From Isoetes taiwanensis (taxonomy: Eukaryota > Streptophyta > Lycopodiopsida > Isoetales > Isoetaceae): a stretch of 64,000 nt of DNA. The translations under genes and the position numbers were made by a program. The notes beneath the pieces were generated by a model. The model had not been told where the DNA came from, ran no database searches, and was given only the letters and a program-made list of their open reading frames with translations. The stretch is taken from positions 16,267,030 to 16,331,029 of the forward strand of contig JAJEKV010000024.1 of assembly GCA_021234155.1 (NCBI GenBank), given 5' to 3'. Below, one piece after another: positions 10,855 through 22,327 of the stretch (position 1 is the first letter of the stretch; each line of letters opens with the position of its first letter).

Positions 10855-13718
10855 ATCCAGCTATCAATGCTGGGCTAATAGCCCTGGTTCCAAAAGTAGA
10901 CAAACCTGCTACCTTCTCAGACTGGAGACATTTTCTTTGACCAATGTAACATACAAAATTATAGCTAAGATTTTTGCAAATAGGCTTAAGAAAATTCTAC
11001 AGGCAAAGATCAACCCTGTCCAATCAGGATTTCTGTCAGGGAGAAGTATTCTCGACAACTTCATTGGTGCATATGAAGGTTTACACTGGAATAGAATTAC
11101 AAGTCAAGAATGTGTGCTGCTAAAACTTGATTTTAAAAGGGCCTATGATACCATTGACTGGTGTTTTCTGTATAGGGTCATGTCTCAGTTGGGATTCTCA
11201 GAGGCTGTAATAAAAAAGGTTGCTGGACTTAATGTTGCAGGTTGTTTTGCCGTGCTAGTTAATGGTTCTCCATCTCCATTCTTTGAAAGCAAAAGAGGGG
11301 TTAGGCAGGGTTGTCCCTTAGCTCCCTATCTCTTCCTGATAGTACCCGAGATGGTAACCAGAGTCATTTTGAAACTGCAACAAAATGATAAAATTAGCTG
11401 CCGTAAGCTTCCTGATACAAATCAAACCTTGTCAGCTATGCAATATGCAGATGATACATTTGTATCCTTGAAAAGGCAAGGGGATTTTATTAGAAACTTT
11501 CTGGTGGCAATGGACAGGTTTGGAAAAGCATCTGGAGTAGTGCTGAATAAGGAAAAATGTGCTATAATTTCTGATAGCCCAGAGGACCAGATTGAAGGGA
11601 TCAAAGTTTGTGGATATCAGTCTGCCACTAAACTGTTAGGCTTACCTCTGGCCCTTAACATGAGTCTACTGGTTTATGGGAGCCAATAATTACCAAAATA
11701 AAAAAGAAACTACAAATGTATCCCAAAACTCTCTCCTTGGCTGGAAGAGTGGAGATAATCAACAGTGTCATTGCTAGTTCCCATGTTTACTTCTCATCAG
11801 CAATAATTGCAGATAAGAAAACCTATAAGGAGCTGGAGGTAATCATGAAGGAATTCATCTGGCAGGGTACACATATGGTAGGCTGGCAACATTTAGCCCT
11901 ACCTAGGAAAAAAGGAGGTTTGGGGTGTAAGGATCTCTTTTTGCAGGCACAGGTATTGGCAGCAAAACAGGTTTGGAGGTCTTTAATTTCATCAGCAAAG
12001 TCCCCAGCCATGCACTTAATCAAATACAAGTTAGGGAAAAGTTCACTAGTAGGGAGCCCATCTACACCTCATCAATTGCCCTGACTCTGCTTTTTACCAA
12101 CTCAACCCAAGTGCAGGTACATCAACTATCATGAAGAGAATTATACAAGCTTGGAATAAAGTTTCTGTTTGTTTTAAAGCTTATCCAATTGAGAATGTTT
12201 CAGAGGACTTTAATTTCTTCTGGTATCAGGGCTTGGGAGATGAGGATGATGGGTGTCTAGCTCTGAAACACCCTAGAAAATATAAAGAGTGGATGCTTAA
12301 AGGTCTAAGCACAGTTGGCAGTATGGTTAGGGGTGGAGGATGGAGGATATGGCAGGAAATCCCCAGACTGGTGCAAGATTTTAGCTGTAATAGAAGCATC
12401 TATAATGCACTAACTCGACACCATAAGAGTCCTGATGCTGAAACAAAAGAACAGAATTGGGCCTTGGATGGAAATGGCTATAGAGTAGCCAAAATTTATT
12501 CTATTTTGTTGAATGCTCAAGAGACAAAAGTTGCTAATCAGTGGAATTGTCCTGATTCAGAAGCTTTCCGAGTTATCAGAAAGGGTTGGAAATTACAGTG
12601 TGCAAAAAAGATCATCCTTTTTAGATGGCTTGTTCTGAATATGAGTCTTAAGTCCAATGCATTTAGAGCCAAATATAATGACCAGACTTCAGATAGATGC
12701 CCTTTAGGCTGTGGCCAGGCTGAATCCTCAAGCCATATCTTTATTTGCCCTTGGCTATCTCCTTTCTGGAATTGGATTAGTTCCTATATAGGTGTTACCC
12801 CAGCTCATGAGTCTGATCTTTTTTATTTCCTTGCAAGTGGTTCCCCATTTTTGGATACAGTCAGAACTCTTTGTTTGTGGGCGATCTGGAAACATAGGAA
12901 TAATGTGGCCATCAATCATTCTCTCCCAGATTTGAATTCCCTCAAAACAACTCTTCAATTAGAGTTGGCAGATGCAGCTATGGCTCATAAACTGAGCAGG
13001 GATTTCAATTATGATAAAAGTTGGGATGCTTTGGGCTCCTTTCAGGGGTTTTATTCATATTTTACTTCCTATTTTAACAACCTGTCTGATGCTGATAACA
13101 GATTATCTGGTCAAGAAACATCATGAAGAAGGTCATGTCAGGGAGGTCCCGGAAGGTACGAACGAAGCCCATGTCTCATCGGGAGGTTCTGGAAGCCCTC
13201 CTTTGGGTTAAAACAGAAACTATAATGATCCGGACACTGAAACGTGTATTGAATGATGAGGATATCTGACAATTTAAACAAGAGCTCAAGCCGTATTTTG
13301 AGGAAAAGCTCGGCATATGTGAGGGAGCGTGCGATTCTTGGATCCTCTATATCCTGGACGCTGCAGCATATGGGGCAATTGAATTGGACGAGTTGCTCAA
13401 CAAGCATTCAGATCAGGCCGTTGCGATAATTACTCTTGATGGAGTAGTTGATGAATGAGGTTGCACCAGCAGATTACTCTGAAAAACTTTATATCTTTAT
13501 GTTTTGCAAATAACTTTATCTCCTGTTTGTTTGATTTAAGGATTAAAACAGTGTTTGAGTTGAGCTGAATTTTTCTCCTTGGGAGTGTTAGGCCAATTTT
13601 GACTAAGTCATGGCCTTCATAAACAGAGCCCCACTCTGTTTTTTGTATTACCATGTATTACATGTAATATAATATTACTGCCGTTTCTACAAAAAAAATA
13701 AAAAAAAATAAAAAAAAC
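10855..13718 (+). mobile_element. 5'-truncated L1-like LINE retrotransposon
   Basis: The element begins inside the reverse transcriptase domain of ORF2, within older gag sequence, and runs to an A-rich tail at 13690-13718 (runs of A broken by single T). Endonuclease and ORF1 are absent, as expected from incomplete reverse transcription. I could not identify a convincing target-site duplication. A short second frame at 13230-13456, open after one stop and ending near LDGVVDE, lies between ORF2 and the tail. Confidence 0.85.
10860..13126 (+). pseudogene. LINE ORF2 remnant: reverse transcriptase plus C-terminal zinc-binding domain
   Basis: Three successive frames make up one broken ORF2. The first (10937-11689) holds the RT fingers and palm: QSGFLSGRSILDN, LLKLDFKRAYDTIDW, GVRQGCPLAPYLF and the catalytic box MQYADDTFV, then NKEKCAIISD. 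The second (11716-12084) carries the thumb-side region (GRVEIINSVIASSH). The third (12131-13126) ends with a CPLGCGQAESSSHIFICPW motif, the Cys/His cluster of plant LINE C-termini. The breaks at about 11690 and 12085-12130 make it non-functional. Confidence 0.88.
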
Positions 13719-15080
13719 CTTTGTCAAGACAAGTCCTGACCCTAAGACCAAAAGCCCTTTTGAGAATTTGGCCTTCAATTAGCAGCCTTAGATTATACTG
13801 GTGTACATACATCTAAGCAATGATTTGGTACCATCAATACATTTTCATACTTTAAAATAAAGCATATGGAAACAAATTACCCAATGGGTAGAAGTCATTT
13901 GTTACTAAAACAATTTACAACTAATTTTTTCAGAAATAGAGTAGAAAAGTAGAGCTTCCACAGATCCTTGAAGAAATACTTCATACGTGAGACGCTTCAT
14001 AATATTGAAACAAAAATATCAGTGCAAAGAGCAAAAGATCCCATTACTGCAAAGAAACCAACCAAAAATTAGCCAAAAGGGTAATCATGGCAAAAGACTA
14101 GCGGTGTCATGGGATCTTTTGAGTTATCCCCTTCACTCTGCCTGATACACAGAAACTTAAAAAGCAGAAAGAGAGAAGTTAGGATAAAGTTTACCCATGC
14201 TGCATATGAATAAAAATTAGGGTGGTAATTCATGGCAGCACTAAGATAAAGTGGATGAAAAAGCAAAATACCACCACATGCCATGTTTAAGCCATTATTT
14301 CCTCATCTTAGGCTTTTAAAATTACCATTCAGAGATGGACAGTCTAAAAAAACCACAGAATATTGCTATTAATACTACAACAATGATAGCTATGCATAAA
14401 CAACTATATGGATGATGTATGAAAGGATGTACAGATCTGAAACTAACATAGCCTATGTTAAATTTCGGCAGGATATAGACCCATGTTAAATTTCAGCAGT
14501 ATTACCATACAGACTTGAATCCCCATTTAACTTCGGCTGCATGTGACTAGGAATTTCAGTGGTAATCATTGGCAGCACTAAGACACAGCTATTGAAGTCC
14601 CTTCAGCAGCTTACTACCACCATAAGCTACGTTTAAGCAATTATCAGCTCATTTTAAAGATGGACCAGTCCAGCCAATCTTAAAGTATTAAAGAACAAAT
14701 GCAAATAACGCATAATATTACATGGATGATGCAGGAAACTACACTATGACATGAAACCCAAATATATGTCCAGTTTATGCAAACATAAGTTAAGCTATAG
14801 CAGGACAAATTCCAGATCTGTAAACCTTTTTCAGAACCAGCAGAGAATGGATAAAGTAAGGCTAATCCTCAAAATTATATCCCATCCAAGTTAGTCTGGC
14901 CATGAAAACGAAATAACTAGTATTCTATCTTTAAACTTCTTATGTAAGATATGTAATAGAAGTCTTAAATATCTGAAAGAATAACACATTTAGATCTGAG
15001 ATCCAGCCACTTACACAAGATTAAAATGCTAGAAAGGAGATACAAGAACTTTCTAAGCAATATTTAAGCAGATAGATATT
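13719..15080. other. AT-rich intergenic region
   Basis: No gene, RNA or mobile-element protein can be recognised. The stretch is about two thirds A+T with scattered short direct repeats (for example the phrases around 14460 and 14480 that both read CATGTTAAATTTC). Confidence 0.5.
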
Positions 15081-15106
15081 AGAATAGAATAGAATAGAAT
15101 AGAATA
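15081..15106 (-). repeat. (ATTCT)5 pentanucleotide tail
   Basis: Plus strand reads AGAAT repeated five times. In the LINE's own orientation it is the terminal sequence after ORF2, in the position where L1-like elements carry poly(A). Several non-L1 LINE clades end in short tandem repeats. Confidence 0.75.
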
Positions 15107-15259
15107 TGATTTTATCGTCCACGGAGACCAACTGGCCTATGGGACCCAAGTACAAAGAGAGAGCAGCAGGCGTATTACTACCAGGATTAAAAAACCCCCG
15201 CCCCGAAGGGTTTTCGGGGGAAAAACCTTAGTAGCAATAAGGATGCTGACATACTGCAC

Positions 15260-17800
15260 AGTTATATACATAATCACAAGTACACCAGGTTAATGTCGGA
15301 CGGGGGGCATAACCGAGTCCGCGTGTCCATTACCTCCCCCGAGGTAATGATCCCAACAAGCCTACAGAGGGCCGTGCTCGCATTAGCTCATGCAAGGCCC
15401 GATGGGGCACAACTAACCGAAATATCCGAGACCGGATATGCTCAGTGCGGACAGAACGGCAGGGCGGACTTTCATCCTCAATGGCTACCACTCGTGACGG
15501 CGATTGCGGACTCTGTCCTCCCCTCACGCGGCTCCCCGAATCCATCTCCCCTGTCTCAATGCGGGAGGTGGTGTGCACCTGTGCAAACGGGAAGCAATCA
15601 CCCCTGCGCTTTTCATGGGTAGATGGGTGCCGCGAGTAGTGGTGTGGGCCCCTCATGAGCATGGGATTAACCTGGCTGTCGATAATTTGCCACCTTGACA
15701 TGTGATGGGGCCTCAGATCCCAAAGCTTGGCCATGAAGCAAGCATCCAAGTCTTGCTTCAAAGGCGTGCGTTCCTTCGGTGTATGCACCGGTCCACATCG
15801 TGTGCACGCACATTCCATAGCGAGAACCACTGGGCTTGCTTGTCTTTCCAGCCCGAGGCTTTGAGTCGCCAAGGGCCCATCGCCACCGCCAAAGCAAGGT
15901 TGGGCAGCCGGGCTTCATCCATAGCCCCCACCTTCCGGAAGTAAATAATGTGACGTTCCAGTAGCGACCCTCCTCAGAATGGAAGGAAGCCCGTCTCTGG
16001 AGCAAGATCCGATATGGGACCGTGGATTTCACTCCCGGTTCGGGCCAAGAAGGCCTTCCGTACACTGCTCTAGATCGCTCCAAGTGGTGAGGGATATCAC
16101 CGGCCCCCACACTTCGCCCCATAGAGGAGGACCGGTTCAACCAAGGCCCCGAACAAGTGTGCCCAGTGACCCCATGCATCTGACTCGCCTTGTGATTTGT
16201 TGTTTTGCATTGCATCTGTGGCTTTCCGACTGCGGTGACCCGTAACCCTCGATGGATGCATCCCAGTGTGTGGTAGTAGAAAACTCAATGCCCAAATACT
16301 TATAAGACTGAGCCACCTCCACTACCTGCCCCTGGTAAGTGAATGAGGGAAGGCGTGGGTGCCGGGATGATGGGACCAGCAGCACCCTTGTCTTGGCCAA
16401 GTTAACTCTCATGTCAGTAAATTGGCATAAAGTGTCCAAAGCATCCGGTGGCGTTGCATGTCCTCCGGGGTATATCGCGGCGCAGTCAACATCATCGGCA
16501 TATATGAGTTGCGGGATTATGTGGTGCATCAACCGAAAGCCTCCTCCCAGTGCTTTCGACTAGCCATTCTTCTAGCTGGTCAATGTACAAGCCGAAGAGC
16601 GTCGGTGATAGAGGGCAGCCCTGGCGCACCCCAATGCTACTAACAACGGGCTCCCCCGACAGTGTGAGACGACCGGAGCAAGCCTCAGATAGTCCATATA
16701 GCATTCGCAAGTCGACGGGGTCCCCTAGTCGTCTCAATCTATCCCACAACTTATCCCGAGGCACTGTGTCAAAAGCCTTTGCGAAATCCACAAAGCAACA
16801 GTACAGATTCTGGCGTCGATTCCGGCTATCCTCTATGAGTGTTCGCAGAGTGAAGATATGGTCAATAGTAGAATGCCGGGGGCGGAAGCCTGCCTGCGTG
16901 AGAGCCCGCACTTCTCCATCCTCTGCCCAAAGTGTCAATCGCCGCTCAAGAATCCCGGCAAGCAACTTGGCAAAGACAGAACTGACCATAATGGTACGAT
17001 AGTTGGCTGGGCTGTGGGGGTCCCCTGCTTTGTATATGGGCACAACTCTACTAGTAGTCCAAAGGCGGGGAAGCCTTCTTGCAATGCCCTCATTAAAGAG
17101 TCTTTGTGAGAACCGGCACCATTGGGGGCCCGCCCACTTGAGAAGCTCGCACCGCATACCATCCAAATCTGGCCGCCCTTCCCGCATGCGGGCGTTGGTG
17201 CCCATTATGACATCCCTTCGGTAATGACCGCTAGGCACTCGTCATGCGGAGGGTACTCGGTGCCCGGCTTCCCATTGGGTCATACAAACCGCTGCAAGTA
17301 TCTCACCCATTGTTCCGGGGTAATATTTCATGTGGGCTGTGCAGGCTTACTCAAGACCTTTCTCCAGAAGGCCCTAGGGTGGCGGTCTAGAAGACCAAAC
17401 ATCTGTTCTTGGTGCTCGCAAGGTACACAGCTTTCTTGGTCTTGAGGAAGGAGCGGTATTGACGGACGGGCTGCTCGGCGAATGGTGGGTCCAAAGACTT
17501 GGCGGAGCCATCGTTTCAGCTCCGACATTCGCCATCGAACCCGGTGATTGCGAGGGAAGGTGATTGCAGCCCCCGGATCGCCGAGAGCGGCCTCTCCCAA
17601 AGCATCATCCCCTACCCTCGAAGGAGCCGGTTCACCGGGCCGTCTGTTGTTGAAGTGTGGGGAGTTGCAAAGCACTCCCAGCTCATGCTCAAGCATCCTC
17701 GCATAGACCGCCGCACGATCATAGTCCAGACGTAACCGTGGTACATGGGGTATTGGGGCAATGGGTGCTCGGTTGGCCTGCCAATCTATCTGCAAGAACA
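15260..17800 (-). pseudogene. LINE ORF2, reverse transcriptase and C-terminal region
   Basis: The frame at 16492-17238 reads DGMRCELLKW, RLPRLWTTSRVVPIYKAGD, QAGFRPRHSTIDHIFTLRTL, CFVDFAKAFDTVPRDKLWDR and GVRQGCPLSPTLFGLYID, a continuous RT fingers-to-palm block. The catalytic YADD box is in the next frame (16137-16532, LIYADDVDC), so a frameshift near 16500 splits the enzyme. The following region has further shifts. The last residues (a VMDTRTRLCPP segment) match the better-preserved fragment at 41945-42345. Non-functional as it stands. Confidence 0.85.
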
Positions 17801-17818
17801 GGGGCTGATGGTCGGAGT

Positions 17819-18612
17819 CTACTTCCTCCCCCTACCACTGTCCCCGATCATCAAACGAAAGTGATCAAGTGTAGGCATTGCTCGCTCCGCTAGCACGTAA
17901 TCCACCACACTAGTGCCGCCCCCTTCTCCGTGTCTACAAGTGAAGCGGCCGGAGGACGGCCACCGTAAAATGCGACCATTGCAAATGACCGGGTCAAAGA
18001 TACCGCCCGAAAGAATAAAGATCTGCCCGGCCATACCGTGTAACCTGGTTGTCATCTGACGCCCTTGGCCAAACCGTCTCTGCGGGGTCCATTTGCAACA
18101 CATCCTCAGCTAGAGGTGCGAATTTTGGGATCTGCTCTATCCCTGTGCGCGCATTGAAGTCTCCAAGCAACATGACCTTGCCCAATTGTCTGTACTGCTG
18201 TATGTCATCATATAGATCGACATAGGGCTCCTGCCTGTCCACATCCAAGTGCGTGTGGTAAAAGTTGCTCTCAGCATGTGGGAAGTAGCAAGCCGCCACA
18301 AAGAGAGGGCTGCCATCGCCGTTTCTTGCGTACCCACAGGTATCTGTTGTGCCTGTCTGCCTTGCATAGGGAGACCGATTGGCCCAAGGCTGTCTGGTAG
18401 TAACACGCAATTCCTCCGTGTCCTCGTTTCCCGGTGCACTCATTGAAGACGGAGTAGCGCGGTATCCCGGGCAAATCGGGTAGCCTCAGGACCAAAGATG
18501 TTCCCATGTTTCCATGAGGAAGATAAGGTCCATGTCCATGGCGACGGAATTGAGACTGTCCCCCTTCTGCCATGGAAAGCCACGGCAATTCCAGGATACC
18601 ACGCTGAGGCAC
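17819..18612 (-). pseudogene. LINE ORF2, apurinic/apyrimidinic-type endonuclease domain
   Basis: Overlapping frames on the minus strand show an N-terminal start (a WNCRGFPW-type segment near 18580), the central LGDFNARTG motif (in 17994-18443) with CYFPHAESNFYHTHLD before it, and the late motif SGRFTCRHGEGGGTSVVDYV (17819-18103). This order is that of LINE endonucleases, which nick target DNA to prime reverse transcription. The three pieces lie in different frames, so the domain is broken. Confidence 0.8.
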
Positions 18613-18999
18613 GATCCCTATTTAGTGGCATGCATCGCCACTTCAGGTCCGGTGGTAGTGGTGGTCCCAGGGGGAGCGGAAGATGTGGATGCTCAGGCGG
18701 CAGGGGCCCCGGAGGGGACTCGAGGGGCCGGAGTGCTGATCCCTGTTTGGTCGCACAATTCCTCGTGATCCTTCCCCGGACCAGCCCCGCCGCCCCTCCA
18801 TGTCTGCGGCGGCCCACGACTTTGGCCAGCTCACGCCCGGGTCTCTTTGCCGCTGGGGTCAAGTCCCGGCTAACGTCTGAGCCGTCCCCTTCAACTTTCG
18901 GCCCGGCGCCAGATGGCCACCCGCCTCGCACGCTCAATCGTGAAGATGACCACCCGGGGCGATCGTGGCCCAATTCCATGACGACTTCGCCTTTCCAAT

Positions 19000-20182
19000 G
19001 GTCACGCAGTCTTTGGGAACATCATCCGGTCAAGATCCGTGGTGAGGAGTGGAAGTGAGATGTTCTCCCGACTCCTCCGGCCGGGCCTCGCACTACCACA
19101 TTGCGGCTCCGCGTCTCTGTTCTCGGAGTTCGGCGGGGCCGCACTGTGTGTTGGTTGAGGTGGGTGAGGCATAGGCTGGGCCGGGCCCGGGGTGGTGGCG
19201 GCCCGGCGTGATCCGATGTGTCCGCGGCATGTGTTCCGAGGTTGGCGCCCCGTAGGTTGGTGGGTTCGGGGGTTGGTATGTTCTTTCTTTGTGGTTTTAC
19301 GTTCTCCGGTCTGGGCTCGGCTCTTGGGGACGTTGTCATGCCTTGCCATCTCCCGCGTGCAATGGCGGAGTTGCTCATGTGCCTCGGCATGGAGGCCCTT
19401 GCCTTCTTGGCAACGGCGCCCGGCTCCCGTGTAGCTCCCGATCTGCGTGCTAAATCCCTACTCCGGCTTCGGTTACGCGGCTAGCTTCGGCGGCTTTGAA
19501 ATCCTTGTCTCACGGTGGCGGCCTCGCAACCTCCTCGGGGAGGGCGGCTGTGCTCCTCGTGCCGTGGCCTTAGCCTCCTCCACCTCGGCTGGATCCGAGG
19601 CCGGGTTCACGAGTATCTCCTGCTCTACCCGGTTCACGTCTGCGTCCCCAGCTTCCATAGGCGCCAACACGGTGTCTACACGCCCCTCATATCTCGCAAG
19701 GTCCTGGCGGCATTCTTTGCTGCGTCAAAATTGCGGCAAGTGGATGCTATCATCCGCACTTTTTGTCGTGACGCGATCCTCCAATTACGTGATTCGCCGC
19801 TTTTTACGCACCAACCGCCTCGCAACATCCGAGATGTTATGTTCTCCACCTCTGTCGGGGGCACGCAAAGTGCCTTTGCTGGCCTCAACCCTCACACGGA
19901 TGCGGCTCCAAGGTTCGACCGGGCGGATTGCCTATATGGCCCGGGCCTTGCCGGGTCGACCGGGCCTTGGCTCGGGCCTCCCTCTTCATGGAAGACGCCT
20001 CTCCCTCCTCTGCCTGGCCTCTTCCTTGGTGGCCCCGCTTCATGGTCTTCCCCAGAGGGCTCTGCCTGCGTGGGGTCAACCGGTGGTTGGTGTGTTTGGG
20101 CCTTCCCAGGATGGGTTGGTGTGGTCTGAGGTAGCTCACCAACCAAGTGTGGGTCCACACACGGGACTGTGTCTGTGGCCAT
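19000..20182 (-). pseudogene. Putative LINE ORF1 (basic, proline-rich) remnant
   Basis: Starting at 20182 the minus strand stays open for 96 codons with very high Pro, Arg and Gly. It is followed by shorter frames at 19676-19888 (TSRMLRGGWCVKSGES, then STCRNFDAAKNAARTLRDM) and 19473-19670 (acidic, EEAKATARG). Position upstream of the endonuclease and the basic composition suggest an RNA-binding ORF1. No zinc knuckle is visible. Assignment rests on position and composition only. Confidence 0.45.
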
Positions 20183-20228
20183 GACTTGGGGTATGACTTG
20201 GGCTCACGACTCGGATATCCGGGTGTGT

Positions 20229-21165
20229 AATGGCTGCCACAAAAACCCTAGCACACAGCCCGGAAAAGTGCAGATTTGAGCACTGAAACAAAGACAAGCA
20301 TACAGGTATCATACACCGTTGGAAAGCTCTCTGAACCAGCTTTCCAACAAGCCCAAGCACCTGAAAATCTGACACCGGATGTGAGAGATACAGCCGTTGA
20401 AGTGTCTACCAATTGCCACAGAAACCCTAGCACACAGCCCGGAAAAGTGCCAATTTGAGCATAGAAACAAAGCCAGGCATGCAGGTACCATACACCGTTG
20501 GAAAGATCTCTGAACCAGCTTTCCAACAAGCCCAAGCACATGAAAATCTGACACCGGATGCGAGAGATATGACCGATCAAAATTCTGCCACAAGACGAGA
20601 CCAATCGAATACTTACTAAAACATACGCCAATCCCTATATTGGTGTCAGACTTTCATCAACAACACCATCAGGAACTAGGGTATGAATTAGTAAAACATT
20701 CTCGTAACCTTCAATAAGAGTACAACACACACCTTTCAACACCGCGTGGCCAAGGCCAACAACGGCATCAGGCGAGGGCTATACTTTCCCAAAGAAGGAA
20801 GAAGAAGGGCTGCCACAAAAAAACCCTAGCACACAGCCCGGAAAACAGCAGATTTGAGCACTGAAACAAAGACAAGCATGCAGGTATCATACATCTTTGG
20901 AAAGCTCTCTGAACCAGCTTTCCAACAAGCCCAAGCACATGAAAATCTGACACCGGATGTGAGATACAAATCCAGTCAAAGTGTCTACGGGCTGCCACAG
21001 AAACCCTAGCACACAGCCCGGAAAACAGCAGATTTGAGCACTGAAACAAAGACAAGCATGCAAGTACCATACACCGTTGGAAAGATCTCTGAACCAGCTT
21101 TCCAACAAGCCCAAGCACATGAAAATCTGACACCGGATGCGAGAGATATGACCGATCAAAGAGAG
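20229..21165. repeat. Four ~175-183 bp monomers in two dimers
   Basis: Monomers lie at about 20230-20412, 20413-20586, 20810-20990 and 20991-21165. All contain CCCTAGCACACAGCCCGGAAAA, shortened here to its core, and later GAACCAGCTTTCCAACAAGC and AAAATCTGACACCGGATG. Monomers 1 and 3 share GGAAAGCTCTCTGAACC; 2 and 4 share GGAAAGATCTCTGAACC and the ending GAGAGATATGACCGATCAAA. The array is therefore a dimer, duplicated, with about 220 unrelated bases between the dimers. It lies directly upstream of the putative ORF1 of the minus-strand LINE. Confidence 0.9.
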
Positions 21166-21201
21166 TTATAAATGCAAATGCCACAATCAAATTATAAGAT
21201 C

Positions 21202-21621
21202 TCAAACCTGAGATAGTAGAGTGGGTTCAGCTGCCTCCAAATTTGCTGAGAAGTTGTAGGTGTTCATGGTGGGTGTGCTACATGAGGCCTGAATCCCCAT
21301 ATTAGTCTTACAGCCAGTAATTTCCACCTCAATTTCTGGCAGATTGGCACTGCCAATGCAGTTGCCTTCAGCTTCCTTATTGCCCTCAGGAATTCCTGGA
21401 TTGCTCAGATCTTTATTGGCAGAGAAATTTGCTTCCAGGTTACCTTTCTGTGTAAGGCATACTGGTGCATGAAAATCATAGAGCTTCTTACACTTGGCAT
21501 TCAACTTCTTCTCCTCTTCCAGCTTCTTTTTCGTGGAAGCATTCAAATCTCCTTTCCTTCTTCCCATTGCAGTGAGGAATTGGGTCGGCTTTGAACAACA
21601 AGTGCGGCTTAAGAGCAGCAA
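21202..21621 (-). CDS. Hypothetical protein, 139 codons, lysine-rich N-terminal half
   Basis: An open frame of 139 codons. From an internal Met (residue 19) it reads MGRRKGDLNASTKKKLEEEK, a basic, probably helical segment, followed by an Asn/Glu/Ser-rich stretch with scattered cysteines. I recognise no family. The frame ends in a sequence that would serve as a splice donor (CTCAG followed by GTTTGAG at about 21211), so it may be a first exon of something larger or part of the 5' region of the neighbouring LINE, whose monomers begin 37 bases further on. Codon usage gives no strong support. Confidence 0.3.
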   Translation of the reverse strand: MLLLSRTCCSKPTQFLTAMGRRKGDLNASTKKKLEEEKKLNAKCKKLYDFHAPVCLTQKGNLEANFSANKDLSNPGIPEGNKEAEGNCIGSANLPEIEVEITGCKTNMGIQASCSTPTMNTYNFSANLEAAEPTLLSQV

Positions 21622-22327
21622 TCCGAATGCATCGGATTGTTAACTGTAACTCCATATATAGGATTATCTTGGTACTGTACCTAAGACCGGCTCCATTGTA
21701 AATGGATTCTAGCTTAACGCCTGCTCCATCCAGCCCGATAAACAGATTGCATGCATGAAAATGACAAGAGCAATTTTAGAAGGTTTGAGAATATCTAAGA
21801 GTTTAGTGGAGCATCCGTCGTGGAGTCGTTTAGGTCATATTTTTTGCTGTCACATAATTTGTTAGCCCTACATTAGACCTTAGCAAATTTTAAATATATG
21901 AGTAAATGAGCAATGCACTTTGGTCCCATTGGATTGCCAAGTCATGTACTCCAAGTTTAACCTGTTTACACATTTCTGAAATCAATTTGTGCAAAGGGAC
22001 ATAAGACAAGTATGAGAAATATGAGAAATATGAGAAAATATGAGAAATTTGTGCAAATATGAGAAATGCATAATGGTCCATTGGATTGCCAGCATGTGGA
22101 ATCCAAATTTAAGCTATTTTAAACATTCTCAATTTGATCTTGTGCACAAGGACATCAGCCTAGTTAGATAACTAATAAAAAACCCTGCCTCCAACCGTAG
22201 CAAGGGTGGGCCATTACATAAGATAGAGGTAACAAATTATGATTACAGTAAGGAGAGTAAGACCTTGCTGTAATCAAGGCCCTACCCTCACTATACTGCA
22301 TTTTTAAACTTAAATTTCAGAAGTATT
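21622..22327. other. Gene-free AT-rich stretch
   Basis: No gene recognised. A short run of ATGAGAAAT repeats lies at 22010-22070. The part next to 22328 is downstream of the reverse transcriptase remnant on the minus strand and may be its 3' untranslated sequence. No GIY-YIG endonuclease motif could be found there. Confidence 0.5.

Larger units (their letters stand above)
15081..20200 (-). mobile_element. Decayed non-L1 LINE retrotransposon (endonuclease-reverse transcriptase type)
   Basis: Read on the minus strand, the order is a basic Pro/Arg-rich ORF1 region (about 20182 to 19000), an apurinic endonuclease domain (18612-17820), reverse transcriptase (17240-16140) and a C-terminal region ending near 15260. 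The RT signature is of the I/Jockey/RTE style, not the plant L1 style of the other LINEs here. The GC content (about 57%) is far above its flanks. Past the ORF2 end come a C/G hairpin (15191-15226) and then five copies of ATTCT (15081-15106 on the plus strand as AGAAT) instead of poly(A). Confidence 0.85.

Noticed and set aside
15293-19434. Many plus-strand ORFs across the GC-rich LINE
   Set aside because: They are shadows of the minus-strand endonuclease and reverse transcriptase; GC-rich DNA has few stops in any frame.
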